A stretch of DNA of 64,000 nucleotides from CAMLHP01 sp035759745 (GTDB lineage Bacteria > Gemmatimonadota > Gemmatimonadetes > Gemmatimonadales > GWC2-71-9): contig DASTUF010000084.1 of NCBI GenBank assembly GCA_035759745.1, forward strand, positions 13,452 to 77,451, given 5' to 3'. A program made the translations under genes and the position numbers. Numbering within the stretch: the stretch's first letter is position 1; every line of letters begins with the position of its first letter. Below the pieces are notes generated by a model, which saw only the letters and a program-made list of their open reading frames with translations, had not been told where the DNA came from and made no database searches. This document shows, piece after piece, positions 7,031 through 14,891 of this stretch.

Positions 7031-8115
7031 CCGCCCGGCTCGCTGCCGGCCGCGCCCAGCGCGGCGCCAAGGTCTGCCTTGTGCTCGAGAATATCGGCCC
7101 AGGGGTCGCCGTGGCGGGCGATGTGCTCTGCGGCGGTCCTGAGGGTGAAGTCGGTGGGATAGACCGAGGCCAGCTCATCCCAGCGAAGCGGCATCGACAC
7201 AGTTGCTGCCGGATGCATTCGCGGCGATAGCGCCGCCGCCAGCGACTTCCCCCGGACATTCTGGTTGAAATCGAAGAACACCTTGCCGGTGCGGTTTTCC
7301 ACCGACCACTCGAGCGTCACCTGCTTCGGCGCCCGCTGGGCCGCGAACTCGCCCAGGGCGCGCGCCATCTCGCGCACCTCGTCGAAGGTGAAATCGCGCA
7401 GGATCGGCAGGTACAGATGCAGTCCGGTCTTGCCCGACGTCTTTACGTAGGCCGAGAGTCCCAGCGACAGCGCGATCTCCCGGACCTCGAGCGCCACGTC
7501 GCGCACCATGGCGAAGCCCTTTCGGTGCAGCCGAGGTTCCTCCCCTTGCCCCTCCTTGCCGGAGTAGAGGTAGGCATCGAGATCCACCACCAGAAAGTCG
7601 GGGTAGTTGAGGCGTGACTCCTCGACCGCCGCCTCGGACGAGGCGTAATCGGTGCCGAGCGAACGGCCATCGGCGCCGCGGCCGATGCGCGAGAACCACA
7701 CATGGTACTCCAGCGCCGCGAACTGACCCAGCCAGAGCAGCGTCGCGAGATTGCTCGCCAGCAGCAGGTCGATCGCGCCCTTGTTCTCCGGGCTGAACAC
7801 CGCCAGCGACCGCACGAAGGCGGGAGCGTCGGGAAACTTCTTCTGGAAGAACTTCTTTCCCCCCACGCCATCGGGCGCGCGGGTGACGAACACCGGACGA
7901 TCCTTCAGGTGCGGCAGCAGCCACGGTGACGCTGCGGCCAGGTAGCGCAGCAGGTCGCGCTTGGTCGCGGCCGGGCGCGCCTCGGGCCAGAGCGGCTTGT
8001 CCAGGCTGGTGACGTCCACCCGGTGGCGGCCCATGGTGAGGGTCGCCGTGGCGCCGGCGTCGTCCAGCTGCTCCAGCACTTTGGCCACCTGGTCGGCGCT
8101 GCCGGGAGACCCCAT
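7027..8115 (-). CDS. LigD polymerase/primase domain protein (NHEJ)
   Basis: 362 residues of the archaeo-eukaryotic primase-like LigD polymerase family. The metal-binding motif is VVDLDAYLY (Asp 178 and 180), and the TSGKTGLHLYLPI motif lies near 228-240. Also visible are HLKDRPVFVTRAPDG and HVWFSRIGRG. It adds nucleotides during end joining. The gene lies between ku (three bases upstream) and the ligase (4-base overlap), a classic operon, but polymerase and ligase are separate chains here. The residues after about 330 (DPWADILEHKADLG) form a short helical tail. Confidence 0.92.
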   Translation of the reverse strand: MGSPGSADQVAKVLEQLDDAGATATLTMGRHRVDVTSLDKPLWPEARPAATKRDLLRYLAAASPWLLPHLKDRPVFVTRAPDGVGGKKFFQKKFPDAPAFVRSLAVFSPENKGAIDLLLASNLATLLWLGQFAALEYHVWFSRIGRGADGRSLGTDYASSEAAVEESRLNYPDFLVVDLDAYLYSGKEGQGEEPRLHRKGFAMVRDVALEVREIALSLGLSAYVKTSGKTGLHLYLPILRDFTFDEVREMARALGEFAAQRAPKQVTLEWSVENRTGKVFFDFNQNVRGKSLAAALSPRMHPAATVSMPLRWDELASVYPTDFTLRTAAEHIARHGDPWADILEHKADLGAALGAAGSEPGG

Positions 8116-8118
8116 GCG

Positions 8119-8958
8119 TCAGCCGGCTTTCCGGCCCGTGGTGCTCTTGCGGGTACGGCGTCGCGCCGGTGCGTTCGGCCTGGCCTTGCTCCCACGCGAA
8201 CGCTTGAGGCTCCGAGCCAGCGCCTCGCGCAAGTCGATCACCTCGGTCTCCTTGTGCTCCGGAGCGGCCACGACCTCCTTGCCCTCAAGCTTGGCATCGA
8301 TCAGCTCCGATACCGCCTCACGGTACGTGTCCTTGTAGTCCTCGGGGTCGAACGGCTTCCGCAGCATGGTGATCAGTTGCTGGGCCAGCTTCACTTCTTC
8401 GGCGGTGACCTTGGTCTTGGAGATGTCGGCGCCCTCGGTGGCGACGATTTCATCGGGATAGAAGAGCGTCTCCAGCATCAGCGTACCCTCGCGGGGCCGC
8501 AGCGCGCAGAGCTGCTCCTTCTTTCGAATGGTGATGGTGGCGATGGCCAGGAGGTTCTTTTCGGTCAAGGCGCGCATCAGCAGCGCATAAGGCTTCTCGC
8601 CCCGGTCACCCGGGAGAAGGTGATAGGCCTTCTCGAAATAGATCGGGTCGATCTCGGAACCTTCGACGAACGCGCTGATGTCGATGGTGTGCTTGCTGCG
8701 CACGGGAAGCTTCTCGAAGTCCTCGTCGGTCATGGTCACGAAGCGGTCCTTGCCGTACTCGTAGCCGCGCACGATCTCCTCCCACGCCACTTCCACCTCG
8801 TCGGTGGGACACCAGCGCTTCTGCTGGATCGGCGTTCCGCAGCTCGCGTGGATCAGCTTGAAGGAGACGTCCTTCGAGCGGGTGGCACTGTGCAGTTTCA
8901 CCGGGATGCTCACCAGCCCGAAGCTGATGATCCCTGACCAGATTGCTCGTTCCGCCAT
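8119..8958 (-). CDS. ku: Ku, DNA end-binding protein
   Basis: 279 residues. The N-terminus (RAIWSGIISFGLVSIPVKLH) is the conserved opening of bacterial Ku. The beta-barrel core follows (TIDISAFVEGSEIDPIYFEK), and the arm ends in FDPEDYKDTYREAVSELIDA. A Lys/Arg-rich tail of about 30 residues (SKARPNAPARRRTRKSTTGR) resembles the basic extensions that modulate DNA binding. A Ku homodimer loads on double-strand breaks and recruits the LigD proteins encoded directly downstream. ATG 8958 is preceded by a GGGGGG purine run. Two DnaA-box-like 9-mers lie 25 to 45 bases upstream. Confidence 0.95.
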   Translation of the reverse strand: MAERAIWSGIISFGLVSIPVKLHSATRSKDVSFKLIHASCGTPIQQKRWCPTDEVEVAWEEIVRGYEYGKDRFVTMTDEDFEKLPVRSKHTIDISAFVEGSEIDPIYFEKAYHLLPGDRGEKPYALLMRALTEKNLLAIATITIRKKEQLCALRPREGTLMLETLFYPDEIVATEGADISKTKVTAEEVKLAQQLITMLRKPFDPEDYKDTYREAVSELIDAKLEGKEVVAAPEHKETEVIDLREALARSLKRSRGSKARPNAPARRRTRKSTTGRKAG

Positions 8959-8982
8959 ATACCCCCCAGGTCGGCCGCATGG

Positions 8983-9003
8983 ATATCCACACGGCTATCC
9001 ACA
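8983..9003 (+). promoter_or_regulatory. Two DnaA-box-like 9-mers upstream of ku
   Basis: ATATCCACA (8983-8991) and CTATCCACA (8995-9003) each differ from TTATCCACA only at the first base, and have the same orientation three bases apart. They lie in the 203-base divergent gap between ku and the pyruvyltransferase gene, which otherwise shows no clear signals. Binding by DnaA is inference; TATCCACA could also belong to an unrelated operator. Confidence 0.4.
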
Positions 9004-9161
9004 TCGAATGCACACCGTTTCCACCACAGCGGGCCGTGAACTTCGGCTCACCGATCAAGTATGCATCGGATTCGGGGGGCTGCGGTGCGGGGCGTCACGA
9101 GAGGCAAAGTTCCGCCCGCCGTTGCCGCAGCAACCGGGCCCGGTTTTCATTCCCCGCACAG

Positions 9162-10067
9162 ATGCGCGTCTACTACTACCAGGACTCATACGGAAACTTC
9201 GGTGACGAGCTGAACCAGTGGCTCTGGCCCCGGGTGCTTCCGCGTGGTTTTGACCGCAGTGACAACGCCCTGCTGCTCGGCATTGGAACGCTGATCCGCC
9301 AGGAAGTGCCGGAGACGGCCATCAAGGTGGTCATGGGCGCGGGCGCGGGCTATGGAGAACTGCCGCAGCTGGACGAGCGGTGGCGCTTCTACGCCGTTCG
9401 CGGCCCACGCACGGCCGCCGCCCTCGGCCTTCCCGCTGAGCTGGCCATGACGGATACGGCTGCCCTGGTCAACGCGCTCGAGCCACTCGCCGGTGGGCGT
9501 GCGGGGGTGGGGTTCATGCCCCATCACGTGAGCCGCGACCTGTATGACTGGGCCAGTCTGAGCCGCCGCCTGGGCCTGGTCTATCTCGACCCCCGCGCGC
9601 CGGTGCCGCGGCTGCTGGCCCGGATGAAGCGGCTGAAGCTGGTCCTCGCCGAAGCAATGCACGGCGCGATCGTGGCCGACGCGCTCCGGGTGCCATGGGT
9701 ACCGGTTCGCGCCTACGACCATATCAACTCGTTCAAGTGGCACGATTGGGCCGATTCGCTCGAGTTGAGCTACGAGCCGGTCGACCTGCCCGCGCTCGCC
9801 GACAACCACCAGCTGCACCCTGCGCGGCGGCTGAACGATTACGCCAAGCAGGCCTGGCGCCGGAAGTCACTCACCCGCCTCGGCGCACCCAAACGCCAGG
9901 TTCCCAGTACCCAGGCAGAGATCGACCACGCTTCGGCAACGCTTGCTGGACTTGCACGCGAAGAACACGGAAGGCTGTCGGAGGACAGCGTCCTGGCCGA
10001 CCGCGTCAGGCGGCTCCAGGATGCGCTCGCCCGTGTGAGCGCCGACTGGTGTGGCCCCGCGGCCTGA
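9162..10067 (+). CDS. Polysaccharide pyruvyltransferase-like protein
   Basis: 301 residues from ATG 9162. The N-terminus YGNFGDELNQWLWPRVLP is typical of the CsaB/ExoV pyruvyltransferase fold. VVMGAGAGYG, RFYAVRGPRTAAALGL and the C-terminal LAEAMHGAIVADALRVPWVP with its conserved His also fit. Members transfer pyruvate from phosphoenolpyruvate to sugars of exopolysaccharides or cell-wall polymers. No other polysaccharide gene is nearby, so the acceptor is unknown. In-frame starts further upstream (from 8943) would add an unlike, Arg/Cys-rich extension and are rejected. The C-terminal 60 residues are a charged helical tail. Confidence 0.82.
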   Translation: MRVYYYQDSYGNFGDELNQWLWPRVLPRGFDRSDNALLLGIGTLIRQEVPETAIKVVMGAGAGYGELPQLDERWRFYAVRGPRTAAALGLPAELAMTDTAALVNALEPLAGGRAGVGFMPHHVSRDLYDWASLSRRLGLVYLDPRAPVPRLLARMKRLKLVLAEAMHGAIVADALRVPWVPVRAYDHINSFKWHDWADSLELSYEPVDLPALADNHQLHPARRLNDYAKQAWRRKSLTRLGAPKRQVPSTQAEIDHASATLAGLAREEHGRLSEDSVLADRVRRLQDALARVSADWCGPAA

Positions 10068-10073
10068 CGTCGC

Positions 10074-11204
10074 TCAACTCAGCAATGCAGTCAGGAAACG
10101 AATACGAATGCCGCCGGTGACGGTGGAGAACGTTTCCTCCAGCGGCAGGCCGAGCTGACGTTCGAACTGGGGGTGCGCCACCAGCACTCCCACCATCCAC
10201 CCGGCTCCATCCCGCCGAAGCAGCTGACCCAGCCTGGCGTACAGATCGCGCAACCGCATGGCCTCGCCGATCCGCATCCCGTAGGGCGGGTTGGTGAGGA
10301 GCAAGCCCGGCACGCCACTCAACTCCAGGGCGGAGATCGGCTGTTGGGCGATGTCGAGATCACTCAGGACCCCCGCCCGTTCTGCATTGGCGCGGCAAGC
10401 AGCAATCGCCCCGGCATCGCGATCAAGGGCACGAATCGGCACCGAGGACGCGGGCATTACCTCTGACGACAGCTCGTGCCGGATGGTCGCAGTATCAGCA
10501 CCGGCCAGCAGCGGCCATTGCTCGCAGGCAAAGCTTCTCGCCCGGCCGGGCGGAATTCTCCGCGCCAGCATCGCCGCCTCGATCGGGATGGTGCCAGATC
10601 CGGCGAAGGGATCCGCCAACGGTCGGTCACCAGTCCAGCCTGAGCCCATCAGCATCGCTGCTGCCAGCGTTTCGCGGAGGGGCGCCTTGCCGGCGGCTTG
10701 ACGGTAACCCCGTCGATGCAGCAGTTCCCCCGAGGCGTCGGCGCTCACCGTGACCTCGTCCCGGAACACCCGCACGATCAGTCGCTGGAGGTTGGCCTCG
10801 GCCGGCGCGTCATCCGGCGGCCATCGAACAGCCGCGAGTCCCTCGACCGCCGAGGCTGCCGCGCGCGCCAGGCGCTCGGCGATGCCACCCTGATGGTAGA
10901 GTTTTGATTTTCTGGAGGTGACGCGGAACGCTACCTGGTCGCCCGAGCGCAGCACCTCGTGCCAGGGGAGCGCTTTGGCATGACGCTCGAGCTCCGGGAA
11001 AGTGCGCGCATGAAATGAATCGAGGCGAAGCAGCAGCCGGGAGGCAGTACGAAGCTGGAGATTGAGCCGGAAGAGGTCGGCCGGCGCGGCGCGAAACGAT
11101 ACGCCACCGGGCTCGGTGCCGTCAGGCTCGATCCCCAGTGCCCGGAGCTCGGCCGCCGTGATCGCTTCGATCCCTGGAGCCGTGACGGCGAAGCACGAAT
11201 GCAT
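10074..11204 (-). CDS. THUMP-domain class I RNA methyltransferase (RlmL-N type)
   Basis: 376 residues from ATG 11204. The N-terminal ferredoxin-like/THUMP part (residues about 1-155) ends in RLIVRVFRDEVTVSADASGE. The methyltransferase part has motif I ADPFAGSGTIPIEAAMLA and the catalytic NPPYG typical of N2-guanine or N6-adenine methylation of RNA. This layout is that of the N-terminal half of E. coli RlmL (23S m2G2445) and of the related Trm14/TrmN enzymes. The exact target is not decidable from sequence. The start sits 12 bases from a heptad dyad, and the stop is seven bases from the convergent pyruvyltransferase gene. Confidence 0.85.
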   Translation of the reverse strand: MHSCFAVTAPGIEAITAAELRALGIEPDGTEPGGVSFRAAPADLFRLNLQLRTASRLLLRLDSFHARTFPELERHAKALPWHEVLRSGDQVAFRVTSRKSKLYHQGGIAERLARAAASAVEGLAAVRWPPDDAPAEANLQRLIVRVFRDEVTVSADASGELLHRRGYRQAAGKAPLRETLAAAMLMGSGWTGDRPLADPFAGSGTIPIEAAMLARRIPPGRARSFACEQWPLLAGADTATIRHELSSEVMPASSVPIRALDRDAGAIAACRANAERAGVLSDLDIAQQPISALELSGVPGLLLTNPPYGMRIGEAMRLRDLYARLGQLLRRDGAGWMVGVLVAHPQFERQLGLPLEETFSTVTGGIRIRFLTALLS

Positions 11205-11215
11205 GCAGGAAAGTA

Positions 11216-11285
11216 GGCGTGGGGCGTGAGGCGTGCGGCGTGGGGGTTTTGCCTCACGCCCCAGGCCCCACGCCCCACGCCTCAC
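11216..11285. repeat. Heptad dyad (GGCGTGG words)
   Basis: Ten in-phase 7-mers: GGCGTGG, GGCGTGA, GGCGTGC, GGCGTGG, GGGTTTT, GCCTCAC, GCCCCAG, GCCCCAC, GCCCCAC, GCCTCAC. The two halves are approximately complementary around the GGGTTTT turn. It fills nearly the whole gap between the YVTN propeller gene, whose stop codon (11282-11284) lies in the right arm, and the methyltransferase gene, both on the minus strand. Confidence 0.92.
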
Positions 11286-12247
11286 CAGGCGACAGCGATC
11301 CCATCCGGCCCCGCGCCGGTCTTGAAGCGCCGCACTTCCTCCAGCGTGCGCAGGTCCACCATCGCGGCCTCGTCGGTGCCCTGGAGCGACACGAACGCAT
11401 AGGCGCCGTCGGGGCTGATGGCGGTGCCGACCGGCTGGCCATCGCCGAAGCTGATGGCCCGGCGCTCCGACCTGCTCGCGACGTCGAAGACGCGAAGCAC
11501 GCCAGTCATCGGTGCCGGAACCAGCGCCGTCCCCCCGTCCGCCGAAATAGCCACCCGGTACGGCAACCCGGCGGCGGGAAGCGTGTCGAGCACCTTCCAA
11601 TTCTGCGCGTCGACCACGGTCACGGTGTGGTCGGTGTTGCTGCCCACCCAGACCTCGCGGCCGTCGGGAGTTACCCCCACGCCCTCGGTGCGAGGCGCCA
11701 CGTCGAGGCTGCGCACAGGAGTGCCGCCAACGAGGTCAATTTCAGTGATGGAATTGCTGCCGACGTTGGCAGTGAAGGCTCGGCGTCCGTCGGCAGTGAC
11801 AGCCACCATGTGGGAGCCGCGCGCGTTGGTGGAAATAGCCCTTTCGACCACGCCCGTGGCGGGGTTCACGAGCAGCACTGCGGAGTTGGCTTCGACCGTC
11901 ACTACAACCAGGGAGTCACCCGGTAGCACCACGATGCCGTGGGGCCGTCGGTACTCGCCGAGGTCGATGGTACGCCGGACGCTGTGGGTGAGGAGGTCGA
12001 TGACGGTGAGCGAACTGCCCGGTTCCTGGCCGCCGTAGTTGGCCACGATCGCCCACTCGCCGCTGCCCGCCACAGCCACTTCATGGGGGCCGCTGCCCGT
12101 TGGGACCGTCGCAAGCGCCTGCCCCGAGCCGATCTCGATGATCGACGCGGTCGCTTCCTGCTTGTTGGCGACGATGAGGAGCGCACCGGCGGGAACTGCG
12201 GCCTGTGCCTGAGCCAGGATGGTGATGGCGAGGAGGAGGGAGGGCAT
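11282..12247 (-). CDS. Exported YVTN-type beta-propeller protein
   Basis: 321 residues. Short signal peptide (MPSLLLAITILAQAQAAVPA), then about seven repeats of the YVTN/40-residue propeller type (LLIVANKQEATASIIEIGSG, FTANVGSNSITEIDL, VWVGSNTDHTVTVVDA, AFVSLQGTDEAAMVDL). These proteins are extracytoplasmic, with suggested ligand-binding or redox-associated roles and no catalytic signature here. It is flanked at both ends by heptad tracts: 11216-11285 over its stop and 12248-12350 beginning at its start. Confidence 0.85.
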   Translation of the reverse strand: MPSLLLAITILAQAQAAVPAGALLIVANKQEATASIIEIGSGQALATVPTGSGPHEVAVAGSGEWAIVANYGGQEPGSSLTVIDLLTHSVRRTIDLGEYRRPHGIVVLPGDSLVVVTVEANSAVLLVNPATGVVERAISTNARGSHMVAVTADGRRAFTANVGSNSITEIDLVGGTPVRSLDVAPRTEGVGVTPDGREVWVGSNTDHTVTVVDAQNWKVLDTLPAAGLPYRVAISADGGTALVPAPMTGVLRVFDVASRSERRAISFGDGQPVGTAISPDGAYAFVSLQGTDEAAMVDLRTLEEVRRFKTGAGPDGIAVAW

Positions 12248-12350
12248 AGGGGTCAGGGACTAGGGATCAGGGATGAAGTCCCTACGTCCCTCAAACCCGG
12301 AAGGGTTCGGCCCCTCCTACTTCCCACTCCCCACTAACCACTCCCCACTT
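12248..12350. repeat. Two heptad tracts with different words
   Basis: First tract (12248-12289): AGGGGTC, AGGGACT, AGGGATC, AGGGATG, AAGTCCC, TACGTCC, a short imperfect dyad. Second tract (12316-12350): CCTACTT, CCCACTC, CCCACTA, ACCACTC, CCCACTT, a single C-rich arm using the same words as the tract at 6011. The 26 bases between them are not periodic. Together they fill the gap between the YVTN gene start and tRNA-Phe. Confidence 0.85.
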
Positions 12351-12356
12351 GATGCA

Positions 12357-12429
<73 letters not shown>

Positions 12430-12488
12430 GACAAGCCGCGGAAAATAAGCCTTGACCGGCCCGCCGTCACCCCCCGACACTCCACCCC

Positions 12489-12866
12489 GTGAGAATATCC
12501 TCGACCGCCCTGACCGCCCTGACCGTCCTGACCGCCTTGACCGCCCTGACCGGCTGCAGGCCATCACAGGACGCCGAGCTGATGGTGCTCCAGCACCGGG
12601 GCGACTCGCTCTGGCTGGTGCCCGCGCCGGGGGTCCGGATCAGTACCGGCTATGCCCCCCGGCTGCTGCTGGAGTCCGGCCCCGTGATCCGGTTCGACTC
12701 CCCTTGGGTCAGCTCCGATTCCCTCTGGTTCACCGAGCCGCCCATGGCCGTGGCGCCCCAGCCTGCAGCCGGGCTCTCGGGCACGCTCAAGGCCAGCACC
12801 TGTGACAACGATGCCGGCTACTGCCGCCTTGTCATCGTGGCGGTTGAGGACGGGCAGGTCCGCTGA
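12489..12866 (+). CDS. Putative lipoprotein with repeat-encoded signal peptide
   Basis: 125 residues from GTG 12489. The hydrophobic core of the signal peptide is a run of Thr-Ala-Leu triplets (TALTALTVLTALTALTGC), encoded by five copies of a 9-base repeat. The lipobox Cys is at about residue 23. The mature domain is beta-rich with two Cys near the C-terminus (STCDNDAGYC) and no recognised family. It stands alone, divergent from tRNA-Phe and about 100 bases before the DUF2911 gene. Confidence 0.65.
   Translation: MRISSTALTALTVLTALTALTGCRPSQDAELMVLQHRGDSLWLVPAPGVRISTGYAPRLLLESGPVIRFDSPWVSSDSLWFTEPPMAVAPQPAAGLSGTLKASTCDNDAGYCRLVIVAVEDGQVR
12503..12547 (+). repeat. 9-bp tandem repeat (GACCGCCCT)5 inside a signal peptide
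   Basis: Five tandem 9-mers: GACCGCCCT, GACCGCCCT, GACCGTCCT, GACCGCCTT, GACCGCCCT. Each unit encodes three residues (Leu-Thr-Ala or Leu-Thr-Val), so gain or loss of units would lengthen or shorten the hydrophobic core without a frameshift. Confidence 0.9.
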
Positions 12867-12969
12867 GCAGTGCTCCCCGCGGCTGGCGACCCCGCATGGC
12901 GGGGGTATCTTGCCCACAGGCTCCGTTGCTTCCGATCACCTGCACCTTTCAGACTTCGAGTGCTTCGCC

Positions 12970-14136
12970 ATGCGCCTCTTCCGGATCGCGGCCCTGCCCT
13001 GCTTCCTCCTCGCCGTCCCGGCGCTGCTCACTGCCCAGGCTCCTGCCGCACGCGGCGGTTTCGTGGTGACCCTCGGCGACGATACCCTCTCCGCCGAGCA
13101 GTTCGTACGTACTGATTCCTCGCTGGAAGTCACCCGGGTCGCCCGCTCTCCCCGGGTAACGGTACTCACCGTACGGGCCGACCTCGGCCCGGATGCGCGA
13201 ATCGTTCGGTTCACGTCGGAAAGCAGGCCGGGCGGCATGCTGGAGCAGCCGGCTTCCCAGACGAGCTCGGTGGTGTTCACCGACACCAGCGCGCAGGTGA
13301 CGCTGCGACAGGGCGACAGCACTCGCAGCTATGCTACGGCAGTGTCCCCGCATGCCTTGCCGATGCTGAGCGGCACCTACTCCCTCTACGACCAGGCGAC
13401 GCGCCATGCTGTCGCGGCCGGGCAGGATTCCATTCCGCTGCAGTTCGTCTTCCCCGGCGCCATGAATCCGCTGCCGTCCTACGTCGTGCGCCGCGGGGTC
13501 GACTCGGCCGTCATCGGCACGTTTGGCCTGCCCTCGTATGCGCGCATCGGCCCCGATGGCCAGCTCCTCGGACTGGACGGGCGGGAGACCACCGCCAAGG
13601 TGAAGGTCTCGCGCGTCGACTCGATGGACATCGCTGGCCTGGTGAAGGCGTGGACCCTGGCGGAGTCGGAACGGGGGGTGGCAGGGAATCTCTCGCCACG
13701 CGACACCGCCGAGGCCGTGATCGGTAATTCGCGGGTGACGGTCGACTACGGCCGGCCCCGAAAGAGGGGCCGCATGATCTTCGGCGGGATCGTGCCCTGG
13801 GGCGAGGTCTGGCGCACAGGCGCCAACGCGGCGACCCAGCTCATGGTCGAGAGCCCGGTCACGCTGGGCGACACGATCAAGCTCCAGCCGGGTGTGTACA
13901 CCCTGTGGACACTGCCCACCGAAGACGGCGCGACACTGATCATCAACGGCCAGGCCGGGCAGTGGGGCACCGAGTACCATGCCGAGCGCGACATAGGCAG
14001 GGTGCCGCTTGTGGTCTCGGCCGGACCAGAGGTCGAGATGTTCACCATCCAGGTCGAGGAGCGAGGCGACAGCCGCGGTGCGATCGTCTTCGCGTGGGAC
14101 ACCACCCGCTGGGAAGCGGCGTTCGAGGTGGAGTGA
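12970..14136 (+). CDS. Exported DUF2911 protein
   Basis: 388 residues from ATG 12970. Signal peptide LFRIAALPCFLLAVPALLTAQA. An N-terminal beta-rich region of unknown type (about residues 25-230) is followed by a C-terminal DUF2911 domain: VTVDYGRPRKRGRMIFGG, VPWGEVWRTGANAATQL, LQPGVYTLWTLP and a closing FAWDTTRWEAAFEVE. DUF2911 proteins are periplasmic and common in Bacteroidota and Gemmatimonadota; no function is established. The stop overlaps the upp start (TGATG), so the two are coupled although their functions look unrelated. Confidence 0.85.
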   Translation: MRLFRIAALPCFLLAVPALLTAQAPAARGGFVVTLGDDTLSAEQFVRTDSSLEVTRVARSPRVTVLTVRADLGPDARIVRFTSESRPGGMLEQPASQTSSVVFTDTSAQVTLRQGDSTRSYATAVSPHALPMLSGTYSLYDQATRHAVAAGQDSIPLQFVFPGAMNPLPSYVVRRGVDSAVIGTFGLPSYARIGPDGQLLGLDGRETTAKVKVSRVDSMDIAGLVKAWTLAESERGVAGNLSPRDTAEAVIGNSRVTVDYGRPRKRGRMIFGGIVPWGEVWRTGANAATQLMVESPVTLGDTIKLQPGVYTLWTLPTEDGATLIINGQAGQWGTEYHAERDIGRVPLVVSAGPEVEMFTIQVEERGDSRGAIVFAWDTTRWEAAFEVE

Positions 14137-14789
14137 TGTCGCCCGATCGTTCGACGCAGTTGCCGAACCTGACGATCCTCGGGCATCCGCTGATCCAGCA
14201 CAAGCTGACGCTGCTCCGGGATCGCAGCACCAGCACCCGTGACTTCAAGCAGCTGGTCAACGAGATCGCCATGCTGATGGCGTACGAGGTCACCAAGGAC
14301 CTCGTCACCGAGCCGGTGGAGATCGAGACCCCGCTCGAGCGGACGACCGGCCAGCAGGTCGCCGGCAAGAAGCTCACGCTCGTGCCCATCCTGCGGGCGG
14401 GCCTCGGCATGGTCGAGGGCATCGCGCAGCTGATTCCCTCTGCGCGGGTCGGTCACATAGGCATGTACCGCGATCACGACTCGCTGGAACCAGTCGACTA
14501 CTATTTCAAGATCCCGGGTGGCGAGGAGGAGCGCGACTTTATCATTCTGGATCCGATGCTCGCCACCGGCGGCTCTGCGGTGGCTGCGGTCACGGCGCTC
14601 CGCCGTGCCGGTGCCAGGCGGATCCGGTTTCTCTGCATCGTCAGCGCGCCCGAAGGCGTGAAGCGCCTGCTGGATGCGCACGCCGACGTGCCGGTCTACA
14701 CCGCCGCACTCGATCGCAAGCTCAATGAGAAGGGCTACATCCTCCCCGGCCTCGGTGACGCCGGCGACCGGCTGTTTGGAACGAGATAA
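14136..14789 (+). CDS. upp: Uracil phosphoribosyltransferase
   Basis: 217 residues, normal length. It converts uracil and PRPP to UMP (pyrimidine salvage). The PRPP-binding loop is seen as ILDPMLATGGSAVAAV, the N-terminal region has HPLIQHKLTLLRD, the central part has LVPILRAGLGMVEG, and the C-terminus has the uracil-site segment LNEKGYILPGLGDAGDRLFG. ATG 14136 overlaps the preceding stop. The TAA stop (14787-14789) is followed immediately by ACTAGT and a 13-unit heptad dyad that may shape its 3' end. Confidence 0.96.
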   Translation: MSPDRSTQLPNLTILGHPLIQHKLTLLRDRSTSTRDFKQLVNEIAMLMAYEVTKDLVTEPVEIETPLERTTGQQVAGKKLTLVPILRAGLGMVEGIAQLIPSARVGHIGMYRDHDSLEPVDYYFKIPGGEEERDFIILDPMLATGGSAVAAVTALRRAGARRIRFLCIVSAPEGVKRLLDAHADVPVYTAALDRKLNEKGYILPGLGDAGDRLFGTR

Positions 14790-14791
14790 CT

Positions 14792-14882
14792 AGTGGGGGG
14801 TGGGAAGTGGGAAGTGGGCGGACCCACATTCCACTTCCCACTCCCCACTCCCCACTCCCCACTTCCCACTTCCCACTAGTCA
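14792..14882. repeat. Heptad dyad, 13 units, flanked by ACTAGT (AGTGGGA words)
   Basis: Thirteen in-phase 7-mers run from AGTGGGG, GGTGGGA, AGTGGGA, AGTGGGC through GGACCCA and CATTCCA to CTTCCCA, CTCCCCA (three times), CTTCCCA (twice) and CTAGTCA. The palindrome ACTAGT occurs at both outer ends (14789-14794 and 14875-14880). The left arm has about four units and the right arm eight, so the dyad is asymmetric. It lies between upp and the beta-CASP gene on the same strand. Confidence 0.95.
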
Positions 14883-14891
14883 GGCAGGTCA

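Noticed and set aside
8943..9161. An N-terminal extension of the pyruvyltransferase-like protein.
   Set aside because: The extra residues are Arg/Cys-rich and unlike the family; ATG 9162 opens the conserved fold.
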